From positions 1,798,001 to 1,862,000 of the forward strand of contig JAHGAU010000008.1 of assembly GCA_019925105.1 (NCBI GenBank): 64,000 nucleotides of DNA, in the 5' to 3' direction. This DNA is from Niebla homalea (taxonomy: Eukaryota > Ascomycota > Lecanoromycetes > Lecanorales > Ramalinaceae). The notes beneath the pieces were generated by a model, which had not been told where the DNA came from, did no database searches, and worked only from the letters and a program-made list of their open reading frames with translations. The position numbers were made by a program, and so were the translations under genes. How positions within the stretch are numbered: the stretch's first letter is position 1; the number at the start of each line of letters is the position of its first letter. Of this stretch, positions 23,085 to 33,646 are shown piece after piece.

Positions 23085-23820
23085 CTATATACTCATGATC
23101 CTTGCGCCGTCGCTGTCATCCCCGGACGTCTCACCATCATTTTTGTCGTCCCTAGCGCTCATGGAGCTCTCATAATCCTCATCATCTACAAAGCTGTCCC
23201 CTTGCTCATCGGGCTCTTGTATAGCGTCATAGCCTTAGCTTGGATGCTGGAATTCCGTTGAGGTGGTGTGAGCTCATTCCCACTATTGAGCCAGGTCGGT
23301 GAGGTCGTTTGAAAGCCACCAGTCATTGAATGAAATGTCCTTTTCGCTTCAATGTGATGGATGAATCTCTCAAGTCTTGCGTTACCGATGAAGTCATACG
23401 CTGAACGCTTTTTGTAATGCTCGAGATGCAATTGACGTGGATGAACAGCTTCCAAGGCTTGCTGTAAGCTTATATTTTACTCATAATGTCCTTCGTCAGC
23501 CTAGATTGTGCAGGCATGGACTGGTGTTGATGCGTGTTTCTTAATGGCGCATTGGAAATGAAGGTATACTCTCCGGTCGTCCAATGCTTCAGCCACATGG
23601 CTGTCCCTTGCTTGTGTGAGTGTGTGGGACCACTCATCTACCCAAGTCTCGACACTTTCTCGAAATGTGGCCACCGTGCGGGGTGAAGGCCAACAACCGA
23701 TTCCTCTGTCTCCTCTTCGAAGGACCAGATAGTATCTGCAGTACTGCTCTCATCGATGATCCTCTCAGAGAACCAATATGTCGAGGGAGAGAGGGATCGG
23801 TAGTTTCCAGTGGTGGTCAA
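23085..23820 (-). pseudogene. Broken gene with acidic C-terminus, unknown family
   Basis: The reading starts in the frame ending ADTIWSFEEETEESVVGLHP, moves by one base (a C run in CACCCCGC) to RTVATFRESVETWVDEWSH and LDDRRVYLHFQCAIKKH, and crosses a plausible intron ending GCTTACAG. It continues ALEAVHPRQLHLEHYKK, then SAYDFIGNARLERFIHH and IEAKRTFHSMTGGF. A second one-base shift (AAGGC) leads to the acidic tail GYDAIQEPDEQGDSFVDDED, ending at the TAG at 23085-23087. The phrases keep order and spacing, so a single ancestral gene is likely. The 5' end is not fixed; exons further upstream (24.2-24.5 kb) may belong to it. The acidic tail resembles disordered tails of nuclear or regulatory proteins, but no domain is recognised. 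Confidence 0.45.
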
Positions 23821-24239
23821 TCTGTTGACTCTTGGGAAGATGGCACCTCAAATGTTTGTGTAAGTTCAATGCGCACAGAAATTAGATAATATAAACAAAT
23901 GGTAAAGTGATTAATCGTGATATCGTAGCATTGCTGCTCTTGTGTCTTTATTTCCATCAAGAGTCCTTCCGTTGGGCCCCTCAAGCTAGATCGATGGCCA
24001 TTGAAGATTCACGCCTACTCATGAATCAAGCATTGGGCAGGTAGGCGTTCTTCTCCTCGATCAGCATAAAGGGCTTGTCAAAGAGTGAGATCATTCATTG
24101 CACGAAGTCAGAGTAAGTAGAGCTTTTGCCAGACATTACTTGGACATCAAATAATAAGCTTCAAGGCAGACTTTCATCCTTGGTTTTGACTCCATTGAAG
24201 AAAGGCAGATACTTGTAAAGCTGCGATTACGTTCCCAGC

Positions 24240-24533
24240 CTACCACAAAGTCCTCGCCTTGCCGTGTACGTCTGAGCACTTGTGGATTAATGAAAGTCCC
24301 AGTAGCAACATTGAGTAAGTAGGAAAATCTGAGCCTTGCGAAGGAGAAGTGTGTAGAGCATGTCTGCACTGTTGTAAAGTCTTGTCTGGACTGTCCTTGA
24401 GTGGTTGCAAAAGCTGCATCAGATCTGTGCGACATAACTCAATGTATTCGGAGCCTAAGTCTGCTACAGGAGGAGATAGCAACTGGATGAAGTTGGCTAG
24501 AAGCTTGAAACAGCCTCATCAGGCTTCGGCCAT
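24240..24533 (-). pseudogene. N-terminal gene fragment with two adjacent TGA codons
   Basis: An ATG at 24533 gives MAEA, then TGA TGA at 24521-24516. The same frame then reads GCFKLLANFIQLLSPPVADL, followed by GSEYIELCRTDLMQLLQPLK, to a stop at 24240. The helical, Leu-rich start resembles the N-terminal domains of fungal NLR/STAND-type proteins, but that is only an impression. It could be the first exon of the broken gene that ends at 23085. If the two TGAs are real, the copy is dead. Confidence 0.35.
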
Positions 24534-24908
24534 GATGAATTGCAGATGCAAGAGAATTTTGTAATTCTGAAACCCTAGCCTGAGCAGCGTGCGAGCTAAC
24601 ATTACTGTCACCTATTTCTATCTTGGCTTTCGAATACCAGATCAGGATTCGAGTACAGAAGCAAGCTCTCTATGAGTGGATACATTGCATACTTTGACCA
24701 CTATTGACGACGTAACAAGGTGTGAATACACACAGAACAAATTGAAAATAGAATTGCACAATCTATAAACCTCCCACACCGACCCGTCCGATACCGTCTC
24801 ATGTTCCCTTTCATCCTGTGTGGTATTGAAATTTGATCCAGGTGCTGGCACTTTCGCCAAAGCACACGCTCCTCCGTCGGCACGTATGCCCAGAGAGAGG
24901 AGGTTTTC

Positions 24909-25071
24909 TTGATACAGGATGACACGATGTTGCCAGCCCCATTGTTTCTGTTCGCAGAACCAAACTCCTTGCTGTGACTCATCGATAAATCACAAATGGT
25001 ATTCAGACCTGGTCCGGCATTGGCACATTTACCAATGCCCTGATACAGGATCATGCAATCTTGTCAGTCCC
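24909..25071. repeat. Imperfect direct repeat of about 32 bp
   Basis: The segment 24909-24940 (tgatacaggatgacacgatg...) recurs at 25040-25071 (tgatacaggatcatgcaatc...), 131 bp apart, with about three quarters of positions matching. No duplication junction or terminal repeat was seen around it. Confidence 0.45.
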
Positions 25072-25223
25072 GCTGGTTTCATCCACCAAGATGCGGACTT
25101 TTGTGGTGATTTAGAGCAGCCCAAAGTACGTTACGTCGCTGAAACATTCATCAGAGCGAGTGGTACTGTCAAAGACAGAAGGAGAGACTTTGGAGAGGAC
25201 GGAGAGAGTCATGGATAGAGACA

Positions 25224-26613
25224 TCAAGGCCGATTTTGCTGTTGAAGTTGACCCGAAGCCAATGAGGAATGCCATCGGCCGCGCGTTTTGCTCTTGCAGT
25301 TCCTGTCATCTCGACAGTACTGCTCGATGGTGAATGGCCTATCTGGGTTCACCCTTGGCCCGTGGTGCGCTTTACCGCAGATAACATATAGGCAATCTTT
25401 GTCGTGCGGACATAGGCGCTTTTTGTATGGCACGTTAGTTTCGTAGACCATACCAGCCAGCCGTGATGGCGTTCTCGGCACTGAACCTCCTGTCGGCTTT
25501 TGAGAGTTCTGCTGTTTGCTCAATCCCTGGTTGAGGAAGCCTGGCAGTGAAGGCTTTCCCTGGGGTCGTGTCTGATGAGTCTGGTGGGGCCAATTAGGCT
25601 TGGTCCGTGCTGATGTTTGGACCTGTTGCACGAACGCGGGCTGCGGTGAGCCTCCTTCCTCATCCTCACTATGAGCAGGAGAATTCTTAGTGCCAAAAAA
25701 CTTGGCGTCTTCTCCTACTGGGAGTGGTGGCGACTGATTTGAGTTTGGTTCTGTACCCCGTGTCTCGACTGAGCGAAATCTGTGGTTGAGCCGCGAGGCG
25801 GCGAAGAAGATTGGGAGAACGACGAGGGAGAAGGCGAGGGAACCGATGAAGTCTTCACTTCAGGAGGTTCTAGGTGGAAAGGAAGTGTAGTCCATGGCTC
25901 TTGGTGTGGTGATGACGCTGAAATGAGTGACTTGGAAGTTTCCTCATTTTGGGTGGTGACGAATGGGATCTCTTTCGAATGTTGGGAGACGAGGGCATTC
26001 CAGAGCCAACGAGCGAAGACTTGAGGTGCGTGACTGCTCCAAAGCGGCGAAATATTCCTCGAGCGAATCAAGTCTTGCAAGTATAAGGCGTTGTGCCTCT
26101 TGCTGCTCGGCTTGTATCCCATGATTCTGATTCTGGAGGCGGGTGTTCTTCTTTGTTTGCGCACAGAGTCGCCAACGGCCAAAGTAATGCATGACGCCCC
26201 TTCGTTCGGCCGCCCGCTTCGTAAGACGAGCGAACGTATTAGAGACTGTGAGAGGTCAATTGCTGCTATCAGAAGGAAGAGACAAAGGGCCTCTTACCCA
26301 ACTCCAAATCGATCTCGTTAGATATCGAATTGGCTGGTAGTGGTCGTCCAGAAACTGCAAGCTTGCTTGGTTTCATTGAGATGACAGCAGGCCGCCTCCA
26401 GCGCTCGACATGGTTGCAGACGTACACTGACAACCAGATTTCGAGCTTTGCAAGAAAGCACATTACGTCAATCATGACAATACGTAGAAACTCGAGCGAA
26501 AGCTTGACAACAGGAATGAAGATGGTACGATTGTAATGGGACACCTTTTCGACCACTGCAAATGGCCATGCTGTACTGTTGTCGTAAACTTCTGCTTTCG
26601 GAGGGCCGGTCAT
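25224..26613 (-). pseudogene. CCCH zinc-finger gene, copy A, multi-exon and probably decayed
   Basis: The upstream exon reads GPPKAEVYDNSTAWPFAVVE to NSISNEIDLELG and ends at a GTAAGA donor at 26297. A 52-nt intron ends CACAG at 26246, and the next exon continues in frame through RLTKRAAERRGVMHYFGRW and a helical QEAQRLILARLDSLEEYFAA stretch to 25944. A Pro/Ser-rich segment follows in another frame. The last frame (GEDAKFFGTKNS to the stop at 25224) carries two CCCH-like fingers: CPHDKDCLYVICGKAHH (C-x5-C-x4-C-x3-H, intact), then CRDDRNCKSKTRGRWH, in which the expected third Cys is Arg. CCCH fingers usually bind RNA. At least two frame changes lack a splice explanation, so I call it a probable pseudogene. 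Homologous sequence recurs in inverse orientation at 27.3 and 28.0-28.8 kb. Confidence 0.5.
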
Positions 26614-27301
26614 GCCAGCGGGTCTTGGATTGCTACTAGGTGTGAAAGGAATTGGCTCAATGACCGCTGTTCGGTGGTTTCATGGCTGAGGCTGGTTGGT
26701 ACCAGGACGGAGACGCTTGTGACTTCCTCGGTATGTTCTGCGTCTTCAAAAAAAGCTGACACATTGAAGGTCTGCCACTGCGCCCCTTGGAGTGAGCCAA
26801 TTGCCCCAAATGGTGAATAATCTGATAGGCTATGAATTGCAGTATATATTTAGATCATCAAAACAACCAAAGACGTAGCTTCTATGAACGCATTGTACAA
26901 ATCCTGGGGAATCGTCAAAGTGTAGTATGGTAGAGTAAAAAAGTCTAATACTGTGGATTTGCTAATGTGTCTCGAAAGCAGTCTGGCAAGCCTCCAGGAT
27001 GATATTGCAGATGCTGGAAAGTAAAGGTTGGAAGACGAGCCGTGGGAAAGATATGGAAGAAGGAAGATGGGTTTGAGCAGAGTCTTAAGTCTAAGATGAC
27101 TGGTATGTGTCACCAATACCCCACTCGACAAAACAAATTCACAACCACCTAAGAAGAAAGATCGGAAATTTGCGAAACATGATCCTTGCTAATCTTGATA
27201 ACGAGTTGATCGAGGTTTTGAATCACTGATAATGGTTAATATCAACGATCCACGGATCTGCAGTAAATATATAACACCACCTTGAAAAGGCGATATGAGG
27301 T
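26614..27301. other. Probable 5' remnants of copy A and unassigned sequence
   Basis: On the minus strand, about 26850-26635, one frame reads SPFGAIGSLQGAQWQTFNVS and then FFEDAEHTEEVTSVSVLVP, followed by a stop, which looks like coding sequence upstream of copy A. A further 93-codon frame at 27131-26850 has no recognised feature. Confidence 0.3.
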
Positions 27302-27683
27302 TCAGTACCAGCAACGCTATCACGCCTGGCTGAAATGGTTTACGACACCATCGTGCCATACAAACTTCGGGACACTGTTCAATCTGTGGCGAAGACGGTG
27401 CGTACTGGGGCCGGGAGCAGACAAAGCTTTGCTTCCCAGACGAATGTACCAAATTCTTCGGTGCGCGGCAACGCAGACTCAAAATTCAGGTAAGCAAGTC
27501 ATGTGTCCGCCTACTGATAGCCCTGGTTGATCGCGTTGCAGCACTGTTGGCTTATACGGCATATGCGGACCTCATGACAAGAAAAGGTCGTTGGTCACTA
27601 CCTCCACAATTGGCGCCTCAAAAACTGCATCAAAAAGCACATCGAAAGCTCAGCCCAAGTTCAAGCAACAGAAGAAGCTTTGA
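27302..27683 (+). pseudogene. Partial copy B of the CCCH-gene linker region
   Basis: The translated segment SVPATLSRLAEMVYDTIVPY (27302-27361) matches SVPRTPSRLAGMVYETNVPY, the stretch just before the fingers of copy A. After it the frame does not enter the CCCH fingers. One splice model works: exon 27335-27489, intron 27490-27541 (GTAAGC...TTGCAG, 52 nt), exon 27542-27683. It would make a basic 98-residue protein ending KAQPKFKQQKKL. In another frame the same bases read HCSICGEDGAYWGREQTKLC and FPDECTKFFG, which looks like a metal-binding Cys pattern. Either this is a rearranged fragment or a small gene derived from one. Confidence 0.35.
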
Positions 27684-27974
27684 CTAGTAATTTGAAAAAT
27701 TCAAGCGGAAGGGCCGGGAAAGAGAAGCTTGCCCTTCGCTACTCTTCCCGTTGGCGTCTCGCTCTCGCAGTCAAAAAAACAAGGGATTTATCGACTTTTA
27801 CAACGACGATGAACGCCGATGAGCAGACAGAGAAAGAAGATGTCTCGGGAAAGTCACGATCCTCAGGGCAAGATGACGAACCTTCACGGACAGCATGACG
27901 CATCTGCTACTCCTCCTGCCGAGTCCAAGATGCCTCATCCTGATTCACAAGCTCAAAAACTGACATTGTGTTAA

Positions 27975-28844
27975 TCGGACCTTCCTCCTTCCCTACCCTC
28001 AGCACAAGAGATCGATAACCCTCTCCTCGAGCATAGTAATCTCCATCATGGTTCGAGTCATGACAATCAGTCCCCGTCTCATATTAGCGCCTCCGAAGGA
28101 GAAGGACTTCCTCATATACTGCATGAGCCTGCTGATATGACGACTTTGCAAGATTCTCCTGGAGCCACCGAGGACATACATCTCAAGCAACCAGAATCTG
28201 CTGGTCGATTTGCAACGGTCGATTCACGACCCTCTTCGACCTCATCGACGCCCGATTCAAGTGTATCACGATCCTCAGCTGAAAATCATCCAGAGCTTAC
28301 TTTCGTGCAGCCAGAACCACCAGGAGGTGGCGTTATCAAAGATCAACCAGAGCCTGCTTTCGTGCAACCAAGACCAATAGAGCGTGGCAGTAGGGCTTAC
28401 ACAGGACCCCCAAAATCACAAAAAGCTCCTCAAGAGCAACCCAAGGCTCCTCATTGGCTGGCGAACATGATGGGTCCATCAAAATCTTTTCACCCACTCG
28501 TTTCGCCAGCATCAAACCAAGCATCGCCAAGAGCCCGTAGCGAGTCCAATGGAAAGTTTCTGGGTAAGGAAGGTGAAGGAGCTTATCCCGAAGCGAAATA
28601 AAAAATAGGAACGCCATCAAGGCTGGCTGATACGGTCTTCGATGTGGCTAAACCGTACAAGAAGACTTTGTGCCCATACGACAAGGAATGTCCATACGTC
28701 ATATCCGGGAGGGCCCACCACCGCCAAAGGGTGAACCCAGTTAGGCCGTTCACGGTCGAGCAGTACCGTCGAGATGACCCGAACTGCAACAGCAATACGT
28801 GCCGCCGCTGGCATACTTCGCCAGCTTCCGGTCGCCTAGGATAG
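27975..28844 (+). pseudogene. CCCH zinc-finger gene, copy C, with in-frame stop
   Basis: One frame is open from 27975 to 28598, is interrupted by TAA at 28599-28601, and continues to TAG at 28842-28844. The first part is disordered and Ser/Pro/Glu-rich (EPADMTTLQDSPGATED, QPEPAFVQPRPIERG). After the stop it reads GTPSRLADTVFDVAKPYKKT, then fingers CPYDKECPYVISGRAHH and RRDDPNCNSNTCRRWH. Compared with copy A, finger 1 has lost its third Cys (Ser) and finger 2 its first Cys (Arg). An earlier TAA at 27972-27974 and frame changes upstream of it mark further decay. The TAA could be one C-to-T change from CAA. Orientation is opposite to copy A; the two finger blocks are about 3.3 kb apart. Confidence 0.6.
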
Positions 28845-29609
28845 AGGAAACCTATGGCAGCGCTTCGTGTCTACGCTCTGTTCCTTGCTATCGGTGGTGT
28901 TCGGTTCCATGCGTCCGGAGAAACGCGTGGCTCCCCTCAATAGTACTGTGAATACTCGTTCCGGCGAAAGTGCCAGCGAGGCAAGGTATCCCGAACCACA
29001 ACACAGAAGTCCGCGTCTCGGTAAAGGGACTGGAAAGACTGAAAAGACCGTTTTATCCGGCCGCAGCAAGGTCTCCTCTCTACTGGTCAATGTGCCAGTA
29101 GAGACACTTGCGCTGTGGCGAACGTGCCAGGGTCTGCTCAGGTCTGAAAACTTTTAATATGAGACGGCTCACATGCATGATGAAGATGGAAGTCCAGTAA
29201 GGATTCGAGGGGATGAGGGCGGTGATCCGAGCGTGCGGATTCAAAGTACGGATGTCTCAGTTTCCGGTCATGAAAGTACAAAGTATAAACCGGGCCTAAG
29301 TCTCATCTCCTGATTCAAGACCCAGTTATATAGCAGGCTAGATAAAGTACATTATTTTCATTTCCTTCGAAGCCCGAGCGGTAATTCCGAAGACCATGCA
29401 ATGACAATTCAAGCGCGCAGACTGCTTCTCTGGCTTAGGATATGCCTTAGTCATCTCACTCTCGCCTTGTATCATTTCACGTTAACACGATCATACTCCG
29501 ATCACTTTGAGACATGTCGGAAAGGAGAAGATAGGCATTCTGTTCGCCGAATCTCAAAGTACAGAGGCAGAGCATTTTGCTATCTTCCAGACAACTCAAG
29601 TCTCACACG
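28845..29609. other. Intergenic, no supported gene
   Basis: Plus-strand frames at 28867-29157 and 29401-29808 are open, but nothing in them could be joined to a neighbour or matched to a family. It is the upstream flank of the next gene. Confidence 0.45.
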
Positions 29610-30334
29610 ATGTCAGACTCAGTCGCTGACATGCCGTCACTCAAGGTTACCATTCTATGTGCCCAGCCCATACATCCGAAGTTACTCATCGTTCTGCGTT
29701 GGAAGTACGTTGTTCGTGGAAGGACTGAGAGTCTCAGCAGCTCTGCATCTCGGCTCATGCGATTCTTTCCTGATATGTACAAGGAGTTTGAGCCCGGTGG
29801 CCAGCTAGACACAGGACGTTGGTTCATGGACAGTCCCTCATGGCATGATGTCTTGCTAGGACGCATGGCGCTCTGTCTTTGCGTTTGTTCTGTTCAACAA
29901 CCTGCTGCTGACCTGGATGGCCTCAAGATAGTTGACATCAGCAAATGCTTGATTCCAATGCAAAGTGCGCGGCTCATGTCCATGGACCAATCTGCGCGCA
30001 GCAAGGACACGAGAAAGGTCAGGTAAATGCTGGAAGCGGCTTTGTCCACTTCAGTACCCAGACTAGTGGTAATGCATCTCACTTAGGGCCTCCGGACAAT
30101 ACCGTTGGTAACGAGCGGCTCGCTGCACTTTCACCCGGGACCATTAATGTTGAAGACAGTAGCGACAGGCTATGGACGTCGAGTACCCGTAGCTCAAACG
30201 ATACTTCTGGCTGGGCTCATCTGGAGCAATTCTGGAACTTACCAATAGAGGACTTCACGACAGATTTTGATACGTGGTGGGACCATGATCACCCATGTAA
30301 AGTAAAAGACTGGTCACAGTTTAAGAGATACTAG
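29610..30334 (+). CDS. Two-exon protein of unknown function
   Basis: Exons 29610-30017 and 30062-30334 join across a 44-nt intron with a GTCAGG donor (the same unusual donor as in the MYND gene) and a TACCCAG acceptor. The product is 226 residues. Notable phrases are SLKVTILCAQPIHPKLLIVL, LMRFFPDMYKEFEPGGQLD and RWFMDSPSWHDVLLGRMA; the C-terminal exon is Thr/Ser/Asp-rich and ends WWDHDHPCKVKDWSQFKRY. There is no signal peptide and no recognised domain. An alternative 32-nt intron with a GTAAAT donor also keeps the frame but is too short to be likely. Upstream coding exons cannot be ruled out. Confidence 0.5.
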
Positions 30335-30592
30335 GGATGAGACATGACGTGTACCGAAGGTGACTATTGAGTGACATGATTGACTTGGGGCAAGTAGTCT
30401 CTAGTAGTGTAGGTCAAAGAAGATGATGTTTTCGTCATATCAGTAAATGATCCAGACTATCGCGAAATAACTGTTCAATGTGTTCAGAGATTATTTTTGG
30501 CTCATTGACCATCATACTTGGTAAGAAAGGCGCACTCAATACATACCCAGGCAAACCTAAAAGGTGAAGCGGGAAGGAGCGATCCATCATCC

Positions 30593-32601
30593 TCACTCAA
30601 AGTCACGATCACCCTCGACCTTCTCCTTCTCAGTCACCCCCGTCGATTTGCCATCTCCAAGCGAGGAGGAGCCACGACCGCCAAGCATCGCATCCAATCC
30701 GATCTCCCTATTCACCGCCTCCATCCTCTCAAAATCGCGCTGTGCCGTCGTATCAGCCCCGAACACCACATCCATCTCCTCTAACGTCAAACGACTCGTC
30801 TCAGGCACATAGAACCAAATGAACGCCGCCCCGCCAAACGTCAGCAATCCAAAAATGATGTAGGTCCCGTAGGTGATCCCGCTCAGCATATCCGGCGTAA
30901 CCTGCCCGACAATGAAGTTGTTCATCCAGTTGGAGCTGGCACCCAGCGCGATACCGTAGGGGCGATTGGACATGGGCCACACTTCGGCCACGAGGATCCA
31001 GGCGCAGGGGCCCCACGAGTAGCCGAAGTGGATGACGAAGAGCCAGACCATGACAACGGCGGCCCAGCCGGCTGCGGAGTGCGTGTCCCAGGAATGCTGG
31101 TCGCGCGCGACAATGACCGCGATGATGATGTGACTGCAGTGGATTAGCACATGCTAGTGGGTGTTTCTTATCTGTTGTAATTTCTCGCAGGGTACAGAGC
31201 GGAGGACAGGGAGTGGTAGCGACTTACCATATAGCCATGCCGATAGCTCCAGCTGTAAGAATGGGTCTACGGCCGAGCCTGTCGATGTAAAAGAGGGTGG
31301 GTATAGTGGCGAGGAGCATTACAATGCCGACGACGCCGGTCGCAAGCAGGGAGACGGTATTGCTGGACAGACCAAGATCACCAAAAATGGTCGGCGCATA
31401 GTAGAGAATCGCGTTGATGCCAGTCCATTGTTGGAAGAACCTATACGAAACCACAGTCAGCGGCAGCTTGGCCATCATGGCTGGGAAGTTCAAGCACTTA
31501 CATGGTAACAGTCGCCACAATGACCCGCCGAAACATTGGCATAGTTTTGAAAAGACTTCCGATGGCAACGAATTGCAGCTTGAACGTGTTCCACGCCGAT
31601 GGGTTTTGCAAGTGGGGGAACTTCTCGGCGACGGTCCTCTTCTCGAACGTCGACTGGGCTTTGATCTCGAGGAACTCCAATTCGACGAGCTCGTGGTCAG
31701 CAGAGATGCCTCGGAGCTTGGCAAGCACCTTACGCGCCTCTTCTTCACGATCGTGGTGGACCAGCCATCGAGGCGAATATGGCATAAAGACCATACCGAA
31801 GAAGAGAACAACAGCAGGTGCGAGCTGTAGACAGATCGGGACGAGCCATGATGCCTGAGTCTGCGTGTCGCCCGTACCTCCAATGTAGTTGGTTCCGCTG
31901 TAGAAGACAGAAGTCAGCAATGTGCGCTACCAAAAGGAACGATACGAGGAGACTCACTAATCAATCCAAAAGCTGATCATGATCCCTATCTCGATCGCGA
32001 ACTGCTGCAAAGATACAAGCGAGCCTCGCACTTCGGGAGGCGCGCACTCGGCGTTGTACATGGGCACAATCATGGAGAGCGAGCCGACACCCATGCCAGT
32101 GACAAAGCGACCTCCAAGGATAGCAGAGTGGCCGGCGGTGACGGCAGTTGTTTGGACGACAACACCAATGATGAAGATGCCGGTGGCTAGGACGATGCTC
32201 ATCTTCCTCGAGTATTGCTCGGCGAAGAAACCGGAGAGTAGCGTTCCGACCCAAGCACCAAGCTCAAGGATGGAGGTCAGCCAGCCTTTGCGGGTTTGGT
32301 CGGCGGGGTCCTTAGAGTCGTAGTTGCCCATGTCTGCGGCTCGCAATCAGCACACTGATATGCTCCATCTATTAGTCTACCCTTTGATTGATGACTTACG
32401 ATCCATAAAGTTGTTCATGGTCAGCACACCAGAGAAGACCCCTTGATTATAGCCATACAAAAGTCCACCAATGCAGGCGAAACAGGCAATGCTGAAAACT
32501 TTGAAGTTCTTGACCAAGGCCATGGGACCCGAGTCGCCCATTAAGGCCTTGCGGCGATTGAGGGCGACATCAAAGGCTCCAGTGGTTGCTGCGAGAGGCA
32601 T
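30593..32601 (-). CDS. MFS sugar-porter family transporter
   Basis: Five exons: 32601-32400, 32333-31958, 31897-31502, 31440-31228 and 31133-30593. The introns are 66, 60, 61 and 94 nt, all GT-AG, and the joined frame encodes 575 residues. Sugar-porter signatures run in order: GGLLYGYNQGVFSGVLTM in helix 1, KGWLTSILELGAW, GGRFVTGMGVGSLSMIVPMY with NAECAPPEVRGSLVS, FMPYSPRWLVHHDREEEAR, FFQQWTGINAILYYAP in helix 7, IDRLGRRP, GPCAWILVAEVWP and PETSRLTLEEMD. There are twelve hydrophobic segments, with a long cytosolic loop in the middle. This is a plasma-membrane proton-coupled uptake carrier for a monosaccharide or related polyol; the substrate is not predictable. No frame breaks were found. Confidence 0.93.
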
Positions 32602-33646
32602 AGTGGCGCTGAATACTTTCTAACGGTATGATGGAGATCTACGGGTAGAGTATAAAAAGGAGGAATTTCATGGGGGGAAGATCTAGGTAATATGCAGACC
32701 AACTTCCCCGCACATGCTGCAGCGTTGCTTCCTTCCACTAGAACCCAGCAGTGGTCATGAGAGTAATACGGATTTCTCCTGGAGTCCTCCACGTGCATGA
32801 CGAAGACATTCGGGAACCACGGCACGCAAGCCGACTGTTGATCTCATTGACGTGCCACATCATCACTGGCCCCTCAGAGACTCCACATGGGTCTTTCCCA
32901 CATGGTTCGCTCAATTTTCCGTCCCGAATGCATGGGTCCTGACAGATCTGAAGGGAAAGCTCCTAGCTCAGGTGCCAGTGGCGGCGATCAAGAGGCCAAT
33001 GCAGCATTATAATGGTCAATTGTCGTGATGTGCAGGCTCACAAATGCAAGGCAAAGGTGCGGGCAGCCAATGGTAGCTTCTTTTCCTTGCATCGGCGAAA
33101 AGTCGAGTAAAGCTGTGAATGCTGTCCATGCGATCCCGACGCCAATCACATCAGCTTAAAATAGCTACCCTTGTCGCGATGTACATCTTTGTCAGCAATT
33201 CGATGTGGCGGAGCAGCCAAGCCCCGCTTTTCGGTAGAAGGGATCAGGAGCGGCGATGAATGGTCGATCATTTTCGCAGCGTCCTGTCCGATAGTACAAA
33301 TTCCAATGGAGCTTCATCCGAAATCATATAATATACAATCAATTCTAGAACAGTTTGGGAGCGTCCAGGGATTGAGCGACCTTGACCGAAGGAGAGATTG
33401 TATATCGACGAAGCATCAAGGCATTGGTTGGAAGGGTAGGCTCGCTCAGGGTTTTTGTACTAACAAATGCAATCACTCTTAATCAATGGAATTCAACTTT
33501 GGCTCAGGGAGCATGCAGTTCTTCTCGGTTTGGGAAGTCGCGGTCTGCGCTTTTACAGCAATCTCCGTACAGCCAGCGAAACGATCAAAGGAATCCTCGT
33601 GCAGGAATCATTCCTTGTGGAAACAAGTCACCCTTGAGCCAAAGTC
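32602..33646. other. Promoter side of the sugar transporter, nothing else seen
   Basis: It contains the 5' flank of the minus-strand transporter and several short frames with no coding features. A tataaaa string at 32652-32658 faces the wrong way to be the transporter's TATA box. Confidence 0.5.
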
